A stretch of 64,000 nucleotides of DNA, taken from contig JACKLO010000010.1 of assembly GCA_024235915.1 (NCBI GenBank), forward strand, positions 186,001 to 250,000, read 5' to 3'. Positions 52,557-60,160 of the stretch are shown one piece after another. The DNA is from Burkholderiaceae bacterium. Lineage in GTDB: Bacteria; Pseudomonadota; Gammaproteobacteria; Burkholderiales; Burkholderiaceae_C. The position numbers and the translations under genes are program-made. How positions within the stretch are numbered: position 1 is the first letter of the stretch; every line of letters starts with the position of its first letter. The notes under the pieces were generated by a model that made no database searches, was not told the DNA's origin, and was given only the letters and a program-made list of their open reading frames with translations.

Positions 52557-54401
52557 TCAGCGCTGCGCCGCCTCGCGCATCGCCATGTCCACGTCGGCCA
52601 GGTGCCACCATTCGCTCCAGAACAGCGGGCGCCGGTAGCCGATGAGCCAGGGGTACCACATGTCGGTGCTGATGCGGTGCACGGTGGGCTTGTAGGGCAT
52701 GTAGGCCACCGCGATCTTCTTGGCCTCGAGAAACAGTGCCTCGCGCTCCGGGCCGTCGGGCAGCACGCTCATGCGGTCGAACAGGGCATCGAAGGCCGGC
52801 AGCTTGAAGCGCGCCAGGTTCTGGCCACCGGCCTGGATGCCGTGCAGGCGGAACAGGGCGCTCTGGCCGTCGGTGCCGGCGGCCGACGAGCCCAGGGCCC
52901 AGATCTGCAGCTTGCCGGCGCGCGCCTTCTTCAGGTGCTCCGGCCACTGCCCGGTTTCGAAGGCCACCTTCAGGCCGATGGCCTCCATGTTCTTGCGGAA
53001 CAGCTCGTCGAACTGGCGGTAGATCTGCTCCGGCTGCGTGGCCTTGTTCAGCACCAGTGGGCTGCCGTCGGGCTGGTCGCGCCAGCCGTCGCCGTCCTTG
53101 TCGACGTAGCCATACAGGTCCAGCAGCGCGTTGGCGCGGGCGGGGTTGTAGTCGCCGCTCTCGCTCTTGAAGTCGGGGTCGTAGCCGGTGGTGCCGGGCA
53201 CGATGTTGGACTGCGCCGGGATGGCCTGCCCGCGACGGATGATGCGGATCTCGCGGTCGATGTCCATCGCCAGCGCGATGGCCCGGCGCAGCGCCACCTT
53301 CTCCGGCGTGTAGCCGCCGACCACCGGGTCCTCCATGTTGAAGTAGGTGATGGCGATGTCGGAGTTCACCGTCTGCCGGCCGACGATGCCCTTCTTGGCC
53401 AGATTGGGCGCCACCTGACCGCCGGGCATGCCCTGCACGACGAAGTTGCCGGGCACCGAATTGCCGCGCGAGACCAGGCCGTCGACCTCGCCGTTGAGGA
53501 AGCTCAGCCACAGCGGCTGGTCCTCCTCGACGATGGCCACCTGCACCTCGTCGACGATGGGCAGGCGCTTGCCACGCATCTTCGCCAGGATGGCCTGGCC
53601 CTCGGCGTCGTCGGGTGCGGGTTCGGCGTCGTAGAAGCGGCCGCGGTAACCGGGGTTGCGCTCGAGCACGATCTGCGAACCACGGCGCCAGCTCTTCAGC
53701 CGAAACGGGCCGGTGCCCACCGGGTGCTCGCCGATCTTGTCGCCGTAGTGCTCCACCACCTCGCGCGCCACGGCGCCCAGCAGGTCCGATGCCGCCAGCA
53801 CTTCCAGGAAGCGCGGGTTGGGCTCGTCCAGGCGGATCTGCAGCGTGTACCGGTCCAGCGTGCGCAGGCCCGCGGGCTCGCTGTCGTAGTCGAACGGCGT
53901 CTTGTCGTCCAGGTGCTTCTGGCGCTTGGCGGCCAGGCCGCTGAGCTTGAGACTGGCGATGTAGGTCCAGATCTGCGCGCGGTTGGCCGGGTCGGCGCTG
54001 CGCAGGATCGAATAGACGAAATCGCGCGCCACCAGCTCGCGCCGCTCGCCGGGCTTGAGCGCCTTGAACGCCGGGTCGTCGGCGAAGTAGGTGCCGGGCT
54101 TCACGCGCACGGTCCAGGTGCGGAAGTCGGCCGACACCTCGGGCGGGCCGTCGGCCGTCAGCGGCTTGACCTTCACCGGCCGCGCCAGGTAGTCGTACTG
54201 GTACAGCGCTTCGAAGATGTGCGGCGTGATCGTGCGCGAATACAGGTCGCTGATCTGCACCGGGTCGAAGCTGGTGGTTGCCGTGGTGAAGGCCAGGCGC
54301 AGCACCTTCTTCTGCGGCGCCTGGGCCTGATCCTGGGCCTGTCCAGGCGCCGCCGCCAGGCCCACGGCCAGGGTCAGCGCCAGGGTGAGCGTGCGCATCA
54401 T
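52557..54401 (-). CDS. ABC transporter substrate-binding protein (family 5), paralogue 3
   Basis: A 614-residue binding protein with a Sec signal (MRTLTLALTLAVGLAAAPGQ). Landmarks: SRTITPHIFEALYQYDYLAR, VARDFVYSILRSADPANRAQ, HPVGTGPFRLKSWRRGSQIV, YVDKDGDGWRDQPDG and GYRRPLFWSEWWHLADVD at the end. Two adjacent ATG codons (54399-54401 and 54396-54398) overlap the stop of paralogue 4; the first is used here. Inner subgroup. Confidence 0.92.
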   Translation of the reverse strand: MMRTLTLALTLAVGLAAAPGQAQDQAQAPQKKVLRLAFTTATTSFDPVQISDLYSRTITPHIFEALYQYDYLARPVKVKPLTADGPPEVSADFRTWTVRVKPGTYFADDPAFKALKPGERRELVARDFVYSILRSADPANRAQIWTYIASLKLSGLAAKRQKHLDDKTPFDYDSEPAGLRTLDRYTLQIRLDEPNPRFLEVLAASDLLGAVAREVVEHYGDKIGEHPVGTGPFRLKSWRRGSQIVLERNPGYRGRFYDAEPAPDDAEGQAILAKMRGKRLPIVDEVQVAIVEEDQPLWLSFLNGEVDGLVSRGNSVPGNFVVQGMPGGQVAPNLAKKGIVGRQTVNSDIAITYFNMEDPVVGGYTPEKVALRRAIALAMDIDREIRIIRRGQAIPAQSNIVPGTTGYDPDFKSESGDYNPARANALLDLYGYVDKDGDGWRDQPDGSPLVLNKATQPEQIYRQFDELFRKNMEAIGLKVAFETGQWPEHLKKARAGKLQIWALGSSAAGTDGQSALFRLHGIQAGGQNLARFKLPAFDALFDRMSVLPDGPEREALFLEAKKIAVAYMPYKPTVHRISTDMWYPWLIGYRRPLFWSEWWHLADVDMAMREAAQR

Positions 54402-56191
54402 GGGGTCTCGTCCCTCCGGATGTCCACCAGGTGCCACCACTCGTTCCAGAACAGCGGGCGGCGATAGCCGATGAGGTGCTTGTACGCGAGCGAATTGGCG
54501 TAGCGGTGCAGCAGCGACTTGTAGGGCATCAGCGCGGTGCCGATGAGCTTCGCGCGCTTGAACAGCGCCTCGCGCTCCGGGCCGTCGGGCATGGCCGCCA
54601 CCTTCAGGTAGATCTGGTCCATCTCGGCATTGCGGAAGCGCGCGAAGTTCTGGCCGCTGCCGATCTGCTCACTGTAGTAGGACTGGATGGTGTCCAGCCC
54701 GTCGGGGCTGGCGGCCGAGCCGCCAAGCATCCACATCTGCAGCTTGCCGGCGTAGGCGGCCTTGAGCTGTTCCGACCACTGGCCATAGAAGTGGGTGAGC
54801 TTGACGCCGACGGCGGCGAAGTCCTTCTGCATGGCCTCGTCGAACTGACGGCTGAACTGGTCGGGCTGGGTGGCCACCTCCACCGTCAGCGGGCTGCCGT
54901 CGGGCCGCTCGCGGAAACCGTCGCCGTCGCGGTCGAGGAAACCGTAGAGGTCCAGCAGGGCCTTGGCGCGCGCCGGGTCGTGGTCGCCCATCTCGCTCTT
55001 GAAAGTCGGGTCGTAGCCGGTGCAGTGCGGGATGAACAATGACTGCGCCGGGATGCCCTGGCCGCGGTAGAGCCGGTTGATCAGCTTGTTCACGTCCAAT
55101 GACAGCGACAGTGCGCGCCGCAGCGCCACCTGCGCCGGCTCGACACCGCCGACAGTCTTGTCCTCCATGTTGAAGTAGAGGTAGACGCCGTCGGCGTTCA
55201 GCGAGCGGTAGTGGCGGATGCCCTGCTTTTCGAGGTTGGGCGCCAGGTGGCCGTTGGGGATGGCCTGCGGGATGGCCACCGACGGGATGCCGGAGATGTC
55301 GAGGTCGCCCTGCAGGAAGCTCAGCCAGCGCGGCTGCTCCTCGGCGATGATGGCCACCTCCACGCGGTCGACGATGGGGATGCGCTTGCCCTTCATCTGG
55401 GCCAGGATGGCCTGGCCGTCGGCGTCGTCGGGCGCCGGCTCGGCCTCGTAGAAGCGCTCACGGTAGCCCGGATTGCGCTCGAGCACGATCTGCGAGCCGC
55501 GGCGCCAGCTCTTGAGCACGAAGGGGCCGGTGCCCACGGGGTGGGTGATGATCTCGTCGCCGTAATGCTCGATGACCTCGCGCGCCACGGCGCCGAAGAC
55601 GTCGCCGCCGGCCAGCAGCTGCAGCAGGCGCGGGCGCGGCTGGTCGAGCGTGATCTTCAGCGTGGTGCGGTCCAGCGCACGCAGGCCCGGGATGTCCTTG
55701 TCGTAGTCGAAGGGCGCCTTCTTCGCCACCGCCTCGTCGCGCAGCGCGTTGAGGCCGACCACGCCTATGTCCTGCAGCACCGACCCGATGGGGCTCTTGT
55801 TGGCCGGGTCCATGATGCGCTTGAAGCTGTAGACGTAGTCCGCAGCCGTCAGCTCACGCTTCTGCCCTTTGAACGCCGGGTCGTCGGCGAAGAAGATGCC
55901 CGACTTGACGCGGATCGTCCATTCGCGGAAGTCGGGCGAGACCTCGGGCAGGCCGTCGGCCGTCAGCGGCTTGATCCTGAACGGCCGCGCCAGGTGGTCG
56001 TACTCGTACAGGCCCTCGAAGATGTGCGGTGTGACCGTGCGCGAGTAGAGGTCGGAGATCTTGGCGGGGTCCAGCGCCGTGACCGGCGTGTTGAACGCCA
56101 CGCGCAGCACCTTCGGCGCCGCCGCTGCCGCAGTGCCGACGGAGACGGCGCACAGCAGCGCGGCGAGCAGGGGGCGGATCGAAGGCATCAT
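54398..56191 (-). CDS. ABC transporter substrate-binding protein (family 5), paralogue 4
   Basis: A 597-residue binding protein with a Sec signal (MMPSIRPLLAALLCAVSVGT). Landmarks: SRTVTPHIFEGLYEYDHLAR, TAADYVYSFKRIMDPANKSP, HPVGTGPFVLKSWRRGSQIV, FLDRDGDGFRERPDG and GYRRPLFWNEWWHLVDIRRD. The start ATGATG at 56186-56191 overlaps the stop of paralogue 5. Inner subgroup, closest by eye to paralogues 2 and 3. Confidence 0.92.
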   Translation of the reverse strand: MMPSIRPLLAALLCAVSVGTAAAAAPKVLRVAFNTPVTALDPAKISDLYSRTVTPHIFEGLYEYDHLARPFRIKPLTADGLPEVSPDFREWTIRVKSGIFFADDPAFKGQKRELTAADYVYSFKRIMDPANKSPIGSVLQDIGVVGLNALRDEAVAKKAPFDYDKDIPGLRALDRTTLKITLDQPRPRLLQLLAGGDVFGAVAREVIEHYGDEIITHPVGTGPFVLKSWRRGSQIVLERNPGYRERFYEAEPAPDDADGQAILAQMKGKRIPIVDRVEVAIIAEEQPRWLSFLQGDLDISGIPSVAIPQAIPNGHLAPNLEKQGIRHYRSLNADGVYLYFNMEDKTVGGVEPAQVALRRALSLSLDVNKLINRLYRGQGIPAQSLFIPHCTGYDPTFKSEMGDHDPARAKALLDLYGFLDRDGDGFRERPDGSPLTVEVATQPDQFSRQFDEAMQKDFAAVGVKLTHFYGQWSEQLKAAYAGKLQMWMLGGSAASPDGLDTIQSYYSEQIGSGQNFARFRNAEMDQIYLKVAAMPDGPEREALFKRAKLIGTALMPYKSLLHRYANSLAYKHLIGYRRPLFWNEWWHLVDIRRDETP

Positions 56192-57999
56192 GGCTGCAGG
56201 GCGGGGTCGACGTCGACGTAGCGGAAGAAGTCCCGCATGAAGGGGTGACGGCGGTAGCCGGTCACCGGCGCGTGCATGAGGTCGGTGGCCACGCGGTGGC
56301 CGGTGACCTTGTAGGGCGCGTAGGCCACCGACAGCCGCTTCATGCGCTGGATGATGGCCTCGCGCTCGGGCCCGTCGGGCATCACGTTCTGCTGGCGGTA
56401 CAGGTCATTGAATTCCGGCAGGTCGAAACGCGCATGGTTGGCCTGGCCCTTGTTCGGGCCGTACAGCAGGTCCAGGAAGTAGCTGCCGTCGGGGCTCACG
56501 CCGCCCCAGGCCACGCCCCACATCATCAGCTTGCCGGCGCGGCTGGCCTTGAGCTGCTCCGGCCACTTGGCGATCTTGAAGACGATACGCACCTTCACCG
56601 CTTCGCCCGCCTTGCGCCAGAGCTCCTGCAGCTTGCGCGATTGCTGGTCGGGCTGGCTGGAGTACTCCACCAAGAGCGGGCTGCCGTCGGGCTGGTCACG
56701 CCAGCCGTCGCCGTCCTTGTCCAGCCAGCCATAGAGGTCCAGCAGCGCATTGGCCTTGGCCACGCTGTGCTCGCTCATCTCGCTCTTGAACGCCGGGTCG
56801 TAGCCCGACAGCAGCGGCGGGATCAGCGATTGCGCCGGCACCGCCTGGCCCAGGCGCACGAGGGTGATCTCGGCGTCGCCGTCGTAGGCCAGCGAGAGCG
56901 CGCGGCGGAAGGCCACCTTCTCCGGCGTGTAGCCACCGATCACCGGGTTCTCCATCGCGAAGTAGGAGAAGGTGGCGTCCACCAGCGGCGTGCGCACCAT
57001 CTGGATGCCCTGCTTGGCCAGGTTGGGCGCCAGCCGGTTGTGCGGGATGGCGTTGGGCGCGAACTCGTTGGGCAGTCGGTCGAGGAAGTCGTGTTCGCCG
57101 TTCAGGAAGGCCAGCCAGCGCGGCTGCTGCTCCTCGATGATGCCGATCTCCACCCGGTCCAGCAGCGGCAGTTTCCGGCCGGCCAGGCGCTGCGCCATGG
57201 CCACCGCCTCGGCGTCGTCGGCCGGTGGCTGCTCGGCGTAGCGCACGTCGCGGTAGTTCGGGTTGCGCTCGAGCACGATCTTCGACGACCGCCGCCAGCT
57301 CTTGAGCACGAATGGCCCGGTGCCCACCGGGTGGGCCATGATGTTGTCGCCGTAGTGCTCCACCACCTCGCGCGCCACCGCGCCCATCACGGCGCCGTCG
57401 GTGAACAGGTAGTAGAAGCGCGGCGCCGGCGCCTTGATGCGCACCCGGAAGCTGTAGCGGTCCAGCTGCTTCAGGCCCTCGACATCGGTGTCGTAGTCGA
57501 AGGGCTGCTTGGCGTCGATCAGGCGCTTGCGCAGCTCCGACAGGCCCACGATGCCCGCGTTCTCCAACTGGAACAGGTTGGGGCTCTTGAACTTCGGGTC
57601 GTAGTGCCGCTTGATGGCGTAGACGTAGTCCGCCGCCGTCAGCTCGCGCCGCTTGCCCTGGAAGACCGGGTCGTCCTGGAAGAAGATCCCCGGCTGGATG
57701 CGGAAGGTGAACGTGGTGCCGTCGTCGCTGATCTCCGGCAAGGCCACTGCGGTGTTGGGCACCGCCTGCGCGGGCCGCGCCAGATAGGCGTAGGACAGCG
57801 GCGCGTCGAAGATCGCCGCGGCGACCGTGCGCGAATACAGGTCGGAGATCTGGGCCGGGTCGAAGCCGGTTTCGGCGATCGGGAAGGCATAGCGCAGCAC
57901 CCGCGGCGCGTCGTTGGACGCGGGCGGTGTCTGCGCCGACCCGGTGCCCCAGGCCAGCGCGAGGCTCGTGGCCAGCGCCAGCAGGACGGAACGCTTCAT
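56188..57999 (-). CDS. ABC transporter substrate-binding protein (family 5), paralogue 5
   Basis: A 603-residue binding protein, first in the five-gene run. Sec signal MKRSVLLALATSLALAWGTG. Landmarks: SRTVAAAIFDAPLSYAYLAR, VPNTAVALPEISDDGTTFTF, TAADYVYAIKRHYDPKFKSP, HPVGTGPFVLKSWRRSSKIV, WLDKDGDGWRDQPDG and the ending RHPFMRDFFRYVDVDPALQP. The NTAVALPE and HPFMRD blocks place it with paralogue 1 in an outer subgroup. A TAGACT box 29-34 bp upstream may be the operon promoter. Confidence 0.93.
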   Translation of the reverse strand: MKRSVLLALATSLALAWGTGSAQTPPASNDAPRVLRYAFPIAETGFDPAQISDLYSRTVAAAIFDAPLSYAYLARPAQAVPNTAVALPEISDDGTTFTFRIQPGIFFQDDPVFQGKRRELTAADYVYAIKRHYDPKFKSPNLFQLENAGIVGLSELRKRLIDAKQPFDYDTDVEGLKQLDRYSFRVRIKAPAPRFYYLFTDGAVMGAVAREVVEHYGDNIMAHPVGTGPFVLKSWRRSSKIVLERNPNYRDVRYAEQPPADDAEAVAMAQRLAGRKLPLLDRVEIGIIEEQQPRWLAFLNGEHDFLDRLPNEFAPNAIPHNRLAPNLAKQGIQMVRTPLVDATFSYFAMENPVIGGYTPEKVAFRRALSLAYDGDAEITLVRLGQAVPAQSLIPPLLSGYDPAFKSEMSEHSVAKANALLDLYGWLDKDGDGWRDQPDGSPLLVEYSSQPDQQSRKLQELWRKAGEAVKVRIVFKIAKWPEQLKASRAGKLMMWGVAWGGVSPDGSYFLDLLYGPNKGQANHARFDLPEFNDLYRQQNVMPDGPEREAIIQRMKRLSVAYAPYKVTGHRVATDLMHAPVTGYRRHPFMRDFFRYVDVDPALQP

Positions 58000-58027
58000 G
58001 GGTGCGAAGGGGGACGACGAAGGCGCG

Positions 58028-58033
58028 AGTCTA
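58028..58033 (-). promoter_or_regulatory. Candidate -10 box of the binding-protein operon
   Basis: TAGACT on the minus strand, 29 bp before the ATG of paralogue 5. No good -35 is visible. The same hexamer stands upstream of dps. Assigned by position only. Confidence 0.3.
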
Positions 58034-58042
58034 GCCGTGTGA

Positions 58043-58066
58043 CCCCGCCGCGCCGCGGGGGCTTTT
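58043..58066 (+). terminator. GC hairpin followed by T-run in the divergent gap
   Basis: CCCCGC (58043-58048) and GCGGGG (58055-58060) pair around a 6-nt loop, followed by GCTTTT. Read on the plus strand it has the form of an intrinsic terminator, although no plus-strand gene ends here; it would stop antisense transcripts before they enter the permease genes. Confidence 0.45.
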
Positions 58067-58172
58067 CCTTCCACCTTCAGGCACGGGGGTTGCTTCGCGG
58101 AACCCCGGGGGCGAAGGCGCCTGTCACCCCCGTACACTCGCGCCTTCCCAAATCAGGGAGTGAACTGACGTC

Positions 58173-59111
58173 ATGGCCGCCTACCTTCTGCGGCGCTTGT
58201 GGCAAATGGTGCCGACGATCCTCGGTGTCGTGCTGCTGGTGTTCTTTCTTTTCAAGTACTTCGGTGGTGATCCTGCCGAGATCCTCGGTGGCCTGAACGC
58301 CACGCCCGAGCAGATTGCCGCCATCCGGCAGCAGCTGGGGCTGGACGAACCGGTCTGGGTGCAGCTGGGCATCTACCTCAAGAGCGTGGTCACGTTCGAC
58401 TGGGGCAAGAGCTGGGCCACCAACGAGGCGGTGAGCAACCTCTTCGCCACGCGCCTGCCGGCCACGCTGACGGTGATGCTGCCCATCCTCGTGCTCGAGG
58501 CCGTGATCGCGTTGCCGATCGCGATGTGGGTGGCCTACCGCCGCGGCTCGCTGGCCGACCGCAGCATCATGGTCATCAGCACCGTGGCGCTGTCGATCAG
58601 CTTCCTGGTCTACGTCATCGTCGGCCAGTACGTGTTCGGCTTCCAGCTTGGCTGGTTCCCGGTGCAGGGCTGGAGCGACAGCACCTGGACCAACCTGATC
58701 ACCTACGCCCCGCTGCCGGTGCTGCTGGCGGTGGCCGTGAGCCTGGCGCCGTACACCCGCCTGTACCGCACCTTCTTCCTCGACGAGCTGGGCCACGACT
58801 ACGTGCGCACCGCGCGCGCCAAGGGCATGACCGAGAACACGATCATGTTCAAGCACGTGCTGCGCAACGCGATGATCCCCATCCTGACCAACATCGGCCT
58901 GGCCCTGCCCAGCGTGTTCGTCGGCTCGTTCCTGATCGAGGTCTTCTTCTCGATCCCGGGGCTGGGCCGTGAGGTGCTGCTGGCGGTGAACCGCAGCGAC
59001 TACCCCGTGATCCAGGCCATCGCCGTCTACCTGGCGGTGCTGACCATGCTCATCAACCTGGCCGTGGACGTGATGTTCAAGCTGGTCGACCCGCGGGTGG
59101 TGCTGAAATGA
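58173..59111 (+). CDS. ABC transporter permease (DppB/OppB type)
   Basis: A 312-residue inner-membrane permease with six predicted helices. The start MAAYLLRRLWQMVPTILGVV and later GGDPAEILGG, LDEPVWVQLGIYL are typical of the OppB/DppB class. The EAA motif that contacts the ATPase is ELGHDYVRTARAKGMTENTI at about 206-225. ATG at 58173 follows AGGGAG. It overlaps the second permease by ATGA. The divergent five binding proteins and downstream ATPase complete an importer. Confidence 0.95.
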   Translation: MAAYLLRRLWQMVPTILGVVLLVFFLFKYFGGDPAEILGGLNATPEQIAAIRQQLGLDEPVWVQLGIYLKSVVTFDWGKSWATNEAVSNLFATRLPATLTVMLPILVLEAVIALPIAMWVAYRRGSLADRSIMVISTVALSISFLVYVIVGQYVFGFQLGWFPVQGWSDSTWTNLITYAPLPVLLAVAVSLAPYTRLYRTFFLDELGHDYVRTARAKGMTENTIMFKHVLRNAMIPILTNIGLALPSVFVGSFLIEVFFSIPGLGREVLLAVNRSDYPVIQAIAVYLAVLTMLINLAVDVMFKLVDPRVVLK

Positions 59112-60157
59112 GCGCCGTACTTGCCAACACCGGCAGCGCCGCCGACGAGCGCTCCGAAGGCGTCTGGCACGCCGCCTGGCGCCGCTTCAAGACTGACCGC
59201 GTCGGCCTCATCTCCGCGGCAATCGTGGCGGCCTTCCTGGTGCTGATCCTGGCCTCGTGGCTGGGTGTGGTGGCCAAGGGCTGGCAGAACGAGGTCGGTG
59301 TGGCCAACGCGCCGCCCACCTTCCTCGGCCCGCGGCCGCCGGAGGCCATCGGCACCATCGAGGTGCCCAAGGGCCCGAACGTGGACCTGTCGGACGTCGA
59401 CCCGCTGGCCCCGCGCTACAAGGAGTGGGACGAAGCCGCGGCCAAGTACAAGACCACCGAGACGGTGAAGGCCGAGACGCTGCCGTTGGGCGGCGACCGC
59501 CTGGGCCGCGACGTGCTGAGCAAGGCCATCAAGGGCACCGAGATCTCGGTCTTCGTGGGCGTGCTGGCGGCGGTGCTGGCCACCACCATCGGCACCGTGC
59601 TGGGCGCCTTCAGCGGCTTCTTCGGCCGCCGCATCGGCGACTTCCTGGAGTGGCTCTACAACGTCTTCGAGTCCATTCCGGGCATCCTGCTGATCTTCGC
59701 CTTCGCCGCGGTGTTCGGCCGCGGCATCCTGACCGTGGTGCTGATCCTGGGCCTGACGGGCTGGACCGGCCTGTACCGCCAGGTGCGCGCCGAGTTCATC
59801 AAGCACGGCGCGCGCGAGTACGTGCGCTCGGCGGAGGCCATCGGCGCTTCCACCTGGAGCCGGATGTTCAAGCACATCCTGCCCAACATCAGCCACGTGA
59901 TCCTGGTGCGCATGAGCCTGCTGGTGGTGGGCTTCATCAAGGCCGAGGTCATCCTGTCCTACCTGGGTCTGGGCGTGGGCGTGGAGGACGTGTCCTGGGG
60001 CACGATGCTGGCCGAGGCCCAGAGCGAGCTGATCCTGGGCTACTGGTGGCAGCTGGCGGCGGCCACGCTGTTCATGGCCGTGTTCGTGACCGCGTTCTCG
60101 CTGTTGGCCGATGCCGTGCGCGACGCGCTCGATCCGAAGCTCAGAGGCCTGGAGTAA
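59108..60157 (+). CDS. ABC transporter permease (DppC/OppC type)
   Basis: A 349-residue permease. The N-terminal helix (LISAAIVAAFLVLILASWLG) is followed by a large periplasmic insert of about 80 residues (NEVGVANAPPTFLGPRPPEA ...), then PLGGDRLGRDVLSKAIKGTE and five helices. The EAA motif is HGAREYVRSAEAIGASTWSR at about 235-254. The longer insert compared with E. coli DppC is common in this transporter class. It is coupled to the permease before it and lies 3 bp from the ATPase gene. Confidence 0.95.
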   Translation: MSAVLANTGSAADERSEGVWHAAWRRFKTDRVGLISAAIVAAFLVLILASWLGVVAKGWQNEVGVANAPPTFLGPRPPEAIGTIEVPKGPNVDLSDVDPLAPRYKEWDEAAAKYKTTETVKAETLPLGGDRLGRDVLSKAIKGTEISVFVGVLAAVLATTIGTVLGAFSGFFGRRIGDFLEWLYNVFESIPGILLIFAFAAVFGRGILTVVLILGLTGWTGLYRQVRAEFIKHGAREYVRSAEAIGASTWSRMFKHILPNISHVILVRMSLLVVGFIKAEVILSYLGLGVGVEDVSWGTMLAEAQSELILGYWWQLAAATLFMAVFVTAFSLLADAVRDALDPKLRGLE

Positions 60158-60160
60158 GTC

